Shown in pieces: positions 1 through 5,782 of a DNA stretch of 6,556 nt; position 1 is the stretch's first letter, and every line of letters starts with the position of its first letter. The translations under genes and the position numbers were made by a program. The notes beneath the pieces were generated by a model. That model was not told the origin of the DNA. It was given only the letters and a program-made list of their open reading frames with translations, and ran no database searches. This stretch comes from Arenicella sp. (GTDB lineage Bacteria > Pseudomonadota > Gammaproteobacteria > Arenicellales > Arenicellaceae). The stretch spans positions 1 to 6,556 of the forward strand of contig JAHHOC010000105.1 in the NCBI GenBank assembly GCA_018677115.1, in the 5' to 3' direction.

Positions 1-1031
1 GTGAGAGTGAATCCTGCCTCGATGACAAAAAAGTCAAAAAACTACCCCTGACGGTCAACGCAATCAAAATTCCTTATCAAATCACCGACCCGCAGCCGCA
101 ATTATTTGTCACTGAATCCTGTCGGCATATGAGTCAAGTGCTGGAAGAGTTCGGGCGACAAATGTGCTGTAGCCGTGGCGGGGCAAGTGCGTTGCAGGAA
201 ACTGTTGAAGCTGGCACAGTTAATAGCGCGACAACGAACGCCGGAATACAAATATCAGGATTATTCAGTCGTGTCATTACCGACGCAGTTGGTAACGCAA
301 TCTATTTCAATACCAGTGGCCAAAGTCAGCTGGCCTATCAGGGGACCGAACTTCCCGGTCATGGCATCGACTATCATAAAGCTGGCTTTGGATCTCCGGT
401 GGGTCGCTTACGGTCCTTTGAGCGTTGTCTATCCAATTACACTATCGACGAGCTTAAACGCCACCACATTGAGGTAGGCCAGGAGGTGGTTCTGCATTTT
501 CTGTCCGGCATTACGGTCAGCGGGTTATTAACCAAGATATTGCGTCGCGACCAGAAAAATTTGCTCTTCACTTTTGAAGATTGCACCGTTATTGATGATT
601 TCGGCAAAGTGCTGTTTGAACCCGAATGGGGCACTTACGATATGAGCATTGGCGAATCGATTAGTTCGGTCACCGGTGGGTCGGCAGACCAGCATAGTTT
701 TCCACTTTATGATGCTCCGTCGAGCAAGGTAACGGTGGAACAGGATTATGATCAGCAAACCCGACAACTGTTTGACTGGTACCAGAAGATTCGCGACGCA
801 CGCGAGGCAGATTTACCCAACAAGCACGTGGCATCTCTGATTAGAGAAGTAAGCCAACTGGATGATGCGGACTGGTTGCTTATCTTCGAAGCGCTTGAGT
901 TAGCCGTGCAAAGAGGCCTGCATGACGAGGTTGTTAACAAGTTGCATAAGCAGCTATTGAAACTATCAGAACAACATGGGGGTGACGAGGCGATACTGAT
1001 CGGATATGCCCTGAACAGACTGCAACTCTAA
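1..1031 (+). CDS. Biopterin-dependent aromatic amino acid hydroxylase (phenylalanine 4-monooxygenase-like), long form, 3' part only
   Basis: This frame is open from base 3 to the TAA at 1029-1031, so 342 residues are visible and the start lies upstream of the window; the ATG at 129 is internal. The first ~40 residues contain IPYQITDPQPQLFV, resembling the end of the catalytic domain of pterin-dependent phenylalanine hydroxylases. The iron ligands would be upstream and cannot be checked. After that comes a long C-terminal extension absent from short (~270-residue) proteobacterial PhhA but, from memory, typical of ~580-residue Bacteroidetes-type enzymes: a beta-rich part with GFGSPVG (window residues about 129-135), FTFEDCTV and WGTYDMSIG, then a charged helical tail containing DWLLIFEALEL. 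The known family reaction is ring hydroxylation of an aromatic amino acid (Phe to Tyr) using O2, Fe(II) and a tetrahydropterin in the cytosol. The extension's role is unknown to me, and substrate (Phe, Tyr or Trp) cannot be decided here. No terminator is seen before the next gene 69 bp downstream, so co-transcription is possible. Confidence 0.82.
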   Translation, partial: ESESCLDDKKVKKLPLTVNAIKIPYQITDPQPQLFVTESCRHMSQVLEEFGRQMCCSRGGASALQETVEAGTVNSATTNAGIQISGLFSRVITDAVGNAIYFNTSGQSQLAYQGTELPGHGIDYHKAGFGSPVGRLRSFERCLSNYTIDELKRHHIEVGQEVVLHFLSGITVSGLLTKILRRDQKNLLFTFEDCTVIDDFGKVLFEPEWGTYDMSIGESISSVTGGSADQHSFPLYDAPSSKVTVEQDYDQQTRQLFDWYQKIRDAREADLPNKHVASLIREVSQLDDADWLLIFEALELAVQRGLHDEVVNKLHKQLLKLSEQHGGDEAILIGYALNRLQL

Positions 1032-1100
1032 CTCGCGGATCGGCCAATGATGTACTATAAAGTAATAACCACCCCTTAAGTTTCATAAGCGTGAGGTCGC

Positions 1101-1313
1101 ATGAGCATTACTCAGGATGAAAAACACATGTTGATGCAGGAACTCGTGGAGTTGAAGCAGGAACATCGTGAACTGGATCTCGCCATCACTAATTTACAGG
1201 CAAGGCTGGATACCAACCAGTTTGAAGTGAGCCGTCTAAAAAAACAGAAACTTAAGCTGAAAGATGCGATTGCCCGGTTGGAGAGCAATCTGATCCCCGA
1301 TTTACTCGCTTGA
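1101..1313 (+). CDS. DUF465 / YdcH-family small coiled-coil protein
   Basis: A 70-residue, highly charged, entirely helical-looking protein. Two helices of heptad-like pattern (about residues 6-35 and 38-63) are joined near residue 38. The pattern EHRELDLAI, then LKKQKLKLKDAIARLE, ending in LIPDLLA, is the layout of DUF465/YdcH proteins, which are commonly 70-80 residues. There is no signal peptide or membrane segment. Family function is not established as far as I know; the fold suggests a small antiparallel helical hairpin that could oligomerise. The ATG start at 1101 is preceded by GAGGT (1093-1097), only 3 nt from the start, which is a close but usable Shine-Dalgarno spacing. It lies 69 bp downstream of the hydroxylase gene on the same strand; I see no convincing promoter in the gap (a TATAAA at about 1055-1060 has no clear -35 partner), so it may be read through from upstream. 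It is followed by the hairpin at 1341-1364. Confidence 0.85.
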   Translation: MSITQDEKHMLMQELVELKQEHRELDLAITNLQARLDTNQFEVSRLKKQKLKLKDAIARLESNLIPDLLA

Positions 1314-1340
1314 ATTAATACCCGGGCGAGCAATTATAAA

Positions 1341-1364
1341 AAAAGGCCGCGTTAGCGGCCTTTT
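1341..1364 (-). terminator. Rho-independent terminator of metK, possibly bidirectional
   Basis: A perfect 10-bp inverted repeat, AAAAGGCCGC (1341-1350) and GCGGCCTTTT (1355-1364), with the 4-nt loop gtta. It begins 2 nt after the metK stop codon. On the minus strand the stem is followed by a run of T (complement of the A-run at 1338-1344), which makes it a good intrinsic terminator for metK. On the plus strand the stem ends in only four T, so it is a weaker terminator for the DUF465 gene that ends at 1313. Its position between two convergent genes fits use from both sides. Confidence 0.88.
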
Positions 1365-1366
1365 GG

Positions 1367-2548
1367 TCAGGATATCTTCTGTAACAGGCCAGCAGCCTCG
1401 CGCAGAACATCGGCCTTGTCGGTGGCCTCCCATTTGAACTCGGGTTCGGTTCGGCCGAAGTGCCCATAGGCCGCACTTTTTTTATAAATCGGCCGCAACA
1501 AATCCAGGGTCTGGATAATAGCTTTTGGTCGCAGATCAAAATGTTCCGCGATAAGTGCTTCAATTTGCTCTTCAGGAATATGGTGGGTATCAAAAGCATT
1601 GACATTTAAGCTCACCGGTTCCGCCACGCCAATCGCATATGCAACCTGTACCTCGCAGCGGTCTGCAAGTCCGGCTGCAACCACATTTTTGGCAACATGA
1701 CGACAGGCATAAGCGGCCGAACGATCTACTTTACTCGGGTCCTTACCTGAAAATGCACCACCACCGTGTCGAGCAGCACCGCCATAGGTGTCAACAATGA
1801 TTTTTCGTCCGGTTACGCCGCAGTCACCAACCGGTCCGCCGATGACAAACCGTCCAGTCGGGTTAACCAGATAACGGGTATTGCTGTCGATCATATTTTC
1901 CGGCAATACCGGCTTTATCACTTCTTCAATGATCGCTTCCTCAATCTGCTTATGTGTAACGGTCTCGTCGTGCTGTGTTGACAAAACCACTGTATCAATA
2001 GACGCCGGCATACCATCGACATAGTGCACAGTCACCTGTGATTTGGCATCCGGCCTCAACCACGGCAATTGACCATTTTTGCGCAACTCGGCCTGTTTTT
2101 TAACCAGTCGGTGCGAGTACTCGATCGGCATCGGCATTAATACATCAGTTTCGGTGCATGCATAGCCGAACATCAAGCCCTGATCCCCGGCACCCTGGTC
2201 GAGGTCAATGCCTTCACCTTCATTCACACCCTGGGCAATATCCTGTGACTGGCGGTCCAGTGCCACCATCACCGAACAGCTGCGGTAATCGAAGCCCAGC
2301 TCAGACTCGTTGTAACCAATCTCATTAATGGTATTGCGAACCTGCTCGGGAATACCGTCGAGACTGCGATTACTGGTGATTTCGCCGGACAGTACAACTA
2401 ACCCGGTATTAACCAGCGTTTCACAGGCGACGCGGGACGCTGGATCTTGTTCCAACAAGTAGTCTAAAACGGTGTCTGAGATTTGATCAGCAACTTTATC
2501 AGGATGGCCCTCCGATACAGACTCGGAAGTAAATAGAAAATCACGCAT
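1367..2548 (-). CDS. metK: S-adenosylmethionine synthetase (methionine adenosyltransferase)
   Basis: A full-length 393-residue protein, close to the usual 380-400. It makes S-adenosylmethionine from methionine and ATP, releasing phosphate and pyrophosphate, as a cytosolic oligomer needing Mg2+ and K+. Visible motifs are GHPDK (residues 14-18, with the catalytic His and a metal-binding Asp), the signature [12 protein letters not shown] (119-130) and the glycine-rich phosphate loop [16 protein letters not shown] (262-277). All family hallmarks appear intact. The ATG start is supported by the N-terminal [13 protein letters not shown] alignment and by AAGG (complement of 2557-2560), 8 nt upstream. 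The gene is transcribed alone: a candidate promoter lies at about 2601-2606 and a terminator lies immediately after the stop. The leader is only about 45 nt, with no room for a SAM riboswitch. Its divergent neighbour is a DUF4870 membrane protein, with no obvious functional tie. Confidence 0.98.
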   Translation of the reverse strand: MRDFLFTSESVSEGHPDKVADQISDTVLDYLLEQDPASRVACETLVNTGLVVLSGEITSNRSLDGIPEQVRNTINEIGYNESELGFDYRSCSVMVALDRQSQDIAQGVNEGEGIDLDQGAGDQGLMFGYACTETDVLMPMPIEYSHRLVKKQAELRKNGQLPWLRPDAKSQVTVHYVDGMPASIDTVVLSTQHDETVTHKQIEEAIIEEVIKPVLPENMIDSNTRYLVNPTGRFVIGGPVGDCGVTGRKIIVDTYGGAARHGGGAFSGKDPSKVDRSAAYACRHVAKNVVAAGLADRCEVQVAYAIGVAEPVSLNVNAFDTHHIPEEQIEALIAEHFDLRPKAIIQTLDLLRPIYKKSAAYGHFGRTEPEFKWEATDKADVLREAAGLLQKIS

Positions 2549-2561
2549 GGTAGGTACCTTT

Positions 2562-2575
2562 TTAAGTGTACTTAA
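2562..2575. repeat. Short inverted repeat in the metK leader
   Basis: TTAAGT-GT-ACTTAA is a 6-bp inverted repeat with a 2-bp centre, lying 14-27 bp upstream of the metK start codon and between the candidate promoter and the Shine-Dalgarno. It sits in a very AT-rich stretch (TTAATTAATTGGTTAA follows), so it could be chance. It does not match the MetJ box (AGACGTCT repeats) or the MetR consensus (TGAA-N5-TTCA) as I know them. Confidence 0.35.
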
Positions 2576-2600
2576 TTAATTGGTTAAAAATTGAGCGGCG

Positions 2601-2609
2601 ATTCTAGCA
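2601..2609 (-). promoter_or_regulatory. Candidate extended -10 promoter element of metK
   Basis: Read on the minus strand, this is TGC-TAGAAT, an extended -10 (TGn plus a hexamer matching TATAAT in four of six positions). There is no good TTGACA-like -35 at 16-18 bp, which is compatible with an extended -10 promoter. The predicted start point near 2594 gives a metK leader of about 45 nt. This is pattern matching only. Confidence 0.45.
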
Positions 2610-2654
2610 CCTATTGTGGTTTAATACACCGTCTGAATCTCACTCTTTCATTCT

Positions 2655-3233
2655 ATGGTAGATCGCTTACCCGTCTGGTCTTTTCTATCTATCTCATTGA
2701 TTTTATTGAGTTTTGCATACTATCCTTTAGTTCGCTATGGCCTGCAATTAGACGCTGTCATTGCAATGCCGCCATCCACCATGGCAATGTTAATGATCGG
2801 CGGACTGATGAGTGGCCTGTGTGCGATGCTGCTGATGGTGAATCGCCGCCCGCAGATAGCACATGTTCAGCAACAGCCTGAGCCCGACATTGCTGCCGCT
2901 GGCTATATTCACGCCTGCGGATTGTTGATATTCACCGCTGTGCCGCTGGCCAATTTTTTACTGTGTTATTACCTCTGGATAAAGTACCGCGGGCGCTCGG
3001 CCTGGCTGGATCGGACCGGCATTGAAGCATTGAATTTCCAGATCAGCGTTTATCTCTATCTTCTGTTATCAACGTTTATGGTGTTTGCTGTTATCGGTCT
3101 GCTAACTACGCCCTTGATTTTACTTTTCCACCTGACGTGCGTGATCGCCGCCATCATTCAAACCGTCCGTGGCAAACAATTTCGTTATCCGGCAAATATT
3201 CCGGTAATCCAGGGCCGCAGCGGTTCGGCCTAA
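2655..3233 (+). CDS. DUF4870-type integral membrane protein
   Basis: A 192-residue membrane protein of unknown function. Hydrophobic segments, likely helices, lie at about residues 8-27, 43-62, 85-108 and 131-170 (the last is long enough for two). The part from about residue 83 onward has the DUF4870 layout: [13 protein letters not shown], then a polar loop with [17 protein letters not shown] (about 119-135), then paired hydrophobic helices and a short cytoplasmic-looking tail with FRYPANIP. The first two helices are an extension relative to the ~100-residue core DUF4870 proteins. ATG 2655 is the only early start: an in-frame TGA lies at 2634-2636 and no other start codon lies between. No Shine-Dalgarno sequence is seen upstream. 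The gene is divergent from metK and its stop overlaps the hemL stop. I infer no specific role; Tic20-like or membrane-scaffolding ideas for this family are unproven. Confidence 0.8.
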   Translation: MVDRLPVWSFLSISLILLSFAYYPLVRYGLQLDAVIAMPPSTMAMLMIGGLMSGLCAMLLMVNRRPQIAHVQQQPEPDIAAAGYIHACGLLIFTAVPLANFLLCYYLWIKYRGRSAWLDRTGIEALNFQISVYLYLLLSTFMVFAVIGLLTTPLILLFHLTCVIAAIIQTVRGKQFRYPANIPVIQGRSGSA

Positions 3234-4510
3234 TCGTTGAGCGTGTTTAAAACCGCGGCAGCATGTTCTAGCGTATCGGCTATATCGTTTTCATTGTGCG
3301 CAGCCGACACAAAGCCGGCTTCAAACGAGGACGGTGCCAGATACACGCCACGCTCGAGCATACCGTGGAAAAATTTGTTAAATCGCTTTGCATCGCAGGC
3401 CGCCGATTCATCGTAGTTGTGAACCTCTTTGGCTTCGGTAAAAAACAGGCCAAACATACCCCCAACCCCTTTTGTCGCCATCGGTATATCTGCCGCCTGA
3501 GCAGCGCCACTCAGCCCGATCATCAGGCTTTTAACTTTTACTGTCAGGTTCTCAAAAAAGCCAGGGGTTGAAATAAGCTCCAGTGTTTTCAGCCCCGCTG
3601 CCATTGCCACCGGATTGCCTGATAATGTGCCGGCCTGGTATACCGGTCCATCTGGGGAGATCTGATTCATGATTTCAGCTTTACCGCCAAAAGCACCGAC
3701 CGGCATCCCGCCGCCGATTACCTTTCCAAAACAGGTCAAATCCGGAGTAACGCCGTATAAACCCTGGGCTCCCCGAAGATCCACCCTAAACCCAGTCATC
3801 ACTTCATCAAAAATAAGAACAGCGCCGTGTTTATCGCACACGGTTCTCAGCCCCTGCAGAAATCCATCATCAGGGGGTACTAGATTCATATTGCCGGCCA
3901 CCGGTTCGACGATAATCGCAGCGATCTGTTCACCGGACTGATCAAACAACTGCTCAACCTGTTCCAGGTTATTGAACTGCAGGTTCAGCGTATGCTCGGC
4001 CAGCGAAGCCGGCACACCGGGGGAAGTAGGGACTCCCAGAGTTAATGCCCCCGATCCCGCCTTCACCAGCAAGCTATCAGAGTGGCCGTGGTAACAACCC
4101 TCAAATTTGACAATTTTGTCGCGGCCAGTGAATCCGCGCGCCAGACGCAAGGCGCTCATTGTGGCTTCAGTTCCTGAACTCACCATACGCACTTTATCGA
4201 TACTCGGGATCAACTCGCAGATTTTCTTTGCAAGCTCAGTCTCTATTTCTGTCGGAGCACCAAAGCTCAATCCATTCTCGGCGGCCTGCTGCACAGCCTC
4301 CACCACGTCGGGATGGGCGTGACCCAAAATCATCGGCCCCCATGAACCGACATAATCAATATATTGTTTGTCATCAGCGTCCCACAGATAAGGCCCTTTG
4401 GCCCGCTGGATAAATACAGGTTCGCCGCCCACGCTCTTGAAGGCACGGACCGGCGAATTTACGCCACCAGGAATATAGTGCTGGGCCAGTTGGAATCTTG
4501 TCTCACTCAT
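3230..4510 (-). CDS. hemL: Glutamate-1-semialdehyde 2,1-aminomutase
   Basis: A complete 426-residue protein, the same length as the E. coli enzyme. It converts glutamate-1-semialdehyde to 5-aminolevulinate, the last step of the C5 route to haem and other tetrapyrroles, in the cytosol as a PLP-dependent fold-type I dimer. Motifs seen are [12 protein letters not shown] (13-24), [15 protein letters not shown] (111-125), YHGHSD (140-145), FDEVMTGFR (234-242) and the PLP-lysine region [16 protein letters not shown], with the Schiff-base Lys at residue 263. The start is fixed: an in-frame TAA lies five codons upstream of ATG 4510, and a weak AAGAAA Shine-Dalgarno (complement of 4519-4524) sits 8 nt upstream. 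The gene appears monocistronic, bounded upstream by the rpmE terminator. Its 3' end overlaps the convergent DUF4870 gene by 4 bp with no hairpin between them. Confidence 0.98.
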   Translation of the reverse strand: MSETRFQLAQHYIPGGVNSPVRAFKSVGGEPVFIQRAKGPYLWDADDKQYIDYVGSWGPMILGHAHPDVVEAVQQAAENGLSFGAPTEIETELAKKICELIPSIDKVRMVSSGTEATMSALRLARGFTGRDKIVKFEGCYHGHSDSLLVKAGSGALTLGVPTSPGVPASLAEHTLNLQFNNLEQVEQLFDQSGEQIAAIIVEPVAGNMNLVPPDDGFLQGLRTVCDKHGAVLIFDEVMTGFRVDLRGAQGLYGVTPDLTCFGKVIGGGMPVGAFGGKAEIMNQISPDGPVYQAGTLSGNPVAMAAGLKTLELISTPGFFENLTVKVKSLMIGLSGAAQAADIPMATKGVGGMFGLFFTEAKEVHNYDESAACDAKRFNKFFHGMLERGVYLAPSSFEAGFVSAAHNENDIADTLEHAAAVLNTLND

Positions 4511-4540
4511 GGTTATTGTTTCTTAACAAGCAGGCCAGCC

Positions 4541-4546
4541 AGTATA
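4541..4546 (-). promoter_or_regulatory. Candidate -10 element of the hemL promoter
   Basis: Read on the minus strand this is TATACT, five of six matches to TATAAT, about 31-36 nt upstream of the hemL start. The -35 position (about 4564-4569, ATTTTC) is poor and runs into the edge of the rpmE terminator stem. The predicted leader would be about 24 nt. Because the terminator immediately upstream should stop rpmE transcripts, hemL needs a promoter somewhere in 4511-4567, and this is the best candidate. Confidence 0.4.
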
Positions 4547-4567
4547 GCCAATTAGCGGTGAGCGAAA

Positions 4568-4601
4568 ATGAAAAAGGCGCTCCTGCGAGCGCCTTTTTCA
4601 T
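4568..4601 (-). terminator. Strong rho-independent terminator after rpmE
   Basis: A perfect 15-bp inverted repeat: ATGAAAAAGGCGCTC (4568-4582), loop ctgc, then GAGCGCCTTTTTCAT (4587-4601). It starts 19 nt after the rpmE stop codon in the minus direction. The lower stem carries an A5/T5 tract, so on the minus strand a GC-rich hairpin is followed by TTTTTCATTTT, as expected of an intrinsic terminator. It is symmetrical enough to act on the plus strand as well, although no plus-strand gene ends here. Confidence 0.88.
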
Positions 4602-4620
4602 ATTAAATGCTGTTGATGGG

Positions 4621-4824
4621 CTACTTTTTGCCGTAGCGCGACTTGAATCGTCCAACGCGACCTTCCGTATCCATTACTTTCTGCTTACCAGTATAAAACG
4701 GGTGGCACTCAGAACAAATTTCTACATGTAGCTCTTTTCCCAACGTTGAGCCAGTCTCAAATGAGTTGCCACAAGCGCAGGTCACTTTGATCTGGCCGTA
4801 CTGTGGATGGATGTCTGCTTTCAT
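4621..4824 (-). CDS. rpmE: Large-subunit ribosomal protein bL31, zinc-binding (C+) type
   Basis: A complete 67-residue protein. It carries the four-cysteine zinc site of C+ bL31: Cys16, Cys18, Cys37 and Cys40 (CACG and [13 protein letters not shown]). The family protein sits at the central protuberance of the 50S subunit and helps bridge it to the 30S. The N-terminus MKADIHPQY and the FYTGKQK segment are characteristic, and no cysteine is missing, so this is the zinc-requiring paralogue rather than the zinc-independent RpmE2/YkgM type. ATG 4824 has a strong Shine-Dalgarno, GAGGA (complement of 4830-4834), 5 nt upstream. It is expressed from its own consensus-like promoter at 4921-4949, placed just after the rsmA stop, through a leader of about 90 nt, and ends at the terminator 4568-4601. 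Autogenous control of rpmE through its leader has been reported in E. coli; the hairpins here would fit that. Confidence 0.97.
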   Translation of the reverse strand: MKADIHPQYGQIKVTCACGNSFETGSTLGKELHVEICSECHPFYTGKQKVMDTEGRVGRFKSRYGKK

Positions 4825-4850
4825 GATGTTCCTCGGAATCTCTTTACTGT

Positions 4851-4876
4851 GCTCGCAGCAAATACTTGCAGGGAGC
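4851..4876 (-). promoter_or_regulatory. Second (start-proximal) hairpin in the rpmE leader
   Basis: On the minus strand the leader can fold GCTC...GAGC around GCAA-GTAT-TTGC, with a 3x3 internal loop (CCT/TGC). It ends 17 nt upstream of the Shine-Dalgarno. Two 4-bp helices separated by an internal loop are modest on their own, but the element is adjacent to a stronger hairpin (4881-4904) in the same leader. It could be part of a bL31 autoregulatory site, by inference only. Confidence 0.4.
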
Positions 4877-4880
4877 TTGC

Positions 4881-4904
4881 GAACTCGCGATTTTGCGCGA
4901 ATTC
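4881..4904 (-). promoter_or_regulatory. Stable hairpin in the rpmE leader, possible bL31 autoregulatory element
   Basis: On the minus strand, GAATTCGCG and CGCGAGTTC can pair over 9 bp (one G-U wobble) with a 6-nt loop CAAAAT. The element begins about 10 nt after the predicted transcription start and has no U-tract after it, so it is not a terminator. Ribosomal protein leaders often hold a structured operator that the protein binds, and this has been described for rpmE in E. coli. Assigning that role here is inference. Confidence 0.5.
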
Positions 4905-4920
4905 ATTATCAGGGCTGGCG

Positions 4921-4949
4921 ATATTAGGGTAATCGATTACCTATTTCAA
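4921..4949 (-). promoter_or_regulatory. Sigma70-type promoter of rpmE
   Basis: Read on the minus strand: TTGAAA (-35, complement of 4944-4949), a 17-bp spacer, then TAATAT (-10, complement of 4921-4926). Each hexamer matches its consensus in at least four positions and the spacing is ideal. The predicted start point is near 4914, giving a leader of about 90 nt to the rpmE ATG. The -35 begins only about 23 bp after the rsmA stop codon. No hairpin terminator is seen between rsmA and this promoter, so some read-through from pdxA-rsmA into rpmE is also possible. Confidence 0.75.
4928..4941. promoter_or_regulatory. Perfect 14-bp palindrome in the rpmE promoter spacer, possible operator
   Basis: GGTAATCGATTACC is its own reverse complement over all 14 bases and lies wholly inside the 17-bp spacer between the -35 and -10 of the rpmE promoter. 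A protein bound here would block RNA polymerase, the classic repressor position. It does not resemble the Zur, Fur or LexA boxes I know. I cannot name the regulator; chance palindromy is possible but unlikely for 14 bases at this exact place. Confidence 0.5.
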
Positions 4950-4972
4950 GCGCTTTTACCGCAATTTATCGG

Positions 4973-5782
4973 TTAAGCAATGAGATTGGAAATTTGCGTA
5001 AACTCGCATACGGAAAGAGTCTCGGCCCGCGCTGATGGGTCTATTCCCAACGCTTCAAATTGCGCTGCATCAAGTAACCCCTTAAGTGTATTTCGCAAAG
5101 TCTTGCGGCGCTGCGAGAACGCCTGCTTGACCACGCGGGCAAACATCTGCGGATCATCAACCGTATGTGGCGGCGGTCGCAAAGGCATCAGGCAGACCAC
5201 GGCAGACTCGACTTTCGGCGGTGGAAAGAATGCTGTCGGCGCGACCTTGAATAGTGCTTCAATCTGATAGCGTTGCTGTAGCATCACCGACAACCGTCCA
5301 TATTGCTTGCTGCCCGGTGGCGATGCCATACGGTCCACCACTTCCTTCTGCAGCATAAATATTTCACTGTGAATCATCTCCGCAAAGGGAAGTAAGTGGA
5401 ATAGTACCGGGCTGGAAATATTGTACGGCAGGTTGCCGATTATTTTGATAGCTTGATCGGCACTGCTGAATACTTCATCCAGGTCGAACTTGAGGATGTC
5501 CTGCATATGCACAGTCAGGTTATTCACTGTCGCACTGCGCTGCTGCCAGAACTGAGCCAGTTCACGGTCAAACTCAACCACATGCAAATGCCGGGCAAGT
5601 GGCAGAATCAATTCCGTCAGCGCTCCCCGACCAGGGCCGATTTCCAAAACCACATCGTCAGGTTGAATATTCAGGCTGCTTACGATCTTACGGCAGATGT
5701 TCGGATCCTGTAAAAAATTCTGGCCCAGTGCTCTTCTCGGTGCCGAAAAGTGCTGCTGATTCTGGCCACGATCAGGCACCAC
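4973..5782 (-). CDS. rsmA: 16S rRNA dimethyladenosine transferase (A1518/A1519)
   Basis: A complete 269-residue protein (E. coli has 273). It uses SAM to dimethylate two adjacent adenosines in the helix 45 loop of 16S rRNA, late in 30S assembly; loss gives kasugamycin resistance. Motifs in order: LGQNFL (19-24), SAM-binding EIGPGRGALT (47-56), catalytic motif IV NLPYNIS (117-123), KEVVDRM (146-152), YGRLSV (161-166), FFPPPKVESA (185-194) and the basic C-terminal SQRRKTLRNTLK (223-234). The start is a GTG at 5780-5782, directly followed by a second GTG at 5777-5779; either could be used. A GGTGG lies 6 nt upstream of the first. Both starts lie inside the end of pdxA (11- or 8-bp overlap), so translational coupling is likely. 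apaG, often next in gammaproteobacteria, is absent; rpmE follows with its own promoter. Confidence 0.97.
   Translation of the reverse strand: MVPDRGQNQQHFSAPRRALGQNFLQDPNICRKIVSSLNIQPDDVVLEIGPGRGALTELILPLARHLHVVEFDRELAQFWQQRSATVNNLTVHMQDILKFDLDEVFSSADQAIKIIGNLPYNISSPVLFHLLPFAEMIHSEIFMLQKEVVDRMASPPGSKQYGRLSVMLQQRYQIEALFKVAPTAFFPPPKVESAVVCLMPLRPPPHTVDDPQMFARVVKQAFSQRRKTLRNTLKGLLDAAQFEALGIDPSARAETLSVCEFTQISNLIA

Noticed and set aside
129..1031. A stand-alone 300-residue protein starting at ATG 129
   Set aside because: The frame is open back to base 3 and the residues before this Met look like the end of a pterin-dependent hydroxylase catalytic domain. No Shine-Dalgarno precedes the ATG, so it is an internal Met of a larger protein.
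2549..2600. SAM riboswitch before metK
   Set aside because: The predicted leader is only about 45 nt, AT-rich, and lacks the multi-stem structure of known SAM riboswitches.
2591..2881. 96-residue plus-strand open frame between metK and the membrane gene
   Set aside because: It overlaps the DUF4870 gene in another frame, resembles no family I know, and the overlapping frame has a clear family pattern and membrane topology.
3296..3571. Plus-strand open frames across hemL (also 3669-3941, 4107-4322, 4159-4413)
   Set aside because: All lie antisense to conserved hemL coding sequence, with no ribosome-binding site or recognisable protein pattern.
4948..4955. AAGCGCTT palindrome beside the rpmE -35
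   Set aside because: Eight bases only, and it overlaps the -35 edge; such short palindromes are common by chance, unlike the 14-base one next to it.
4980..5267. Plus-strand open frames across rsmA (also 5453-5713, 5599-5877)
   Set aside because: They are complementary to conserved RsmA motifs and show no independent coding signal.
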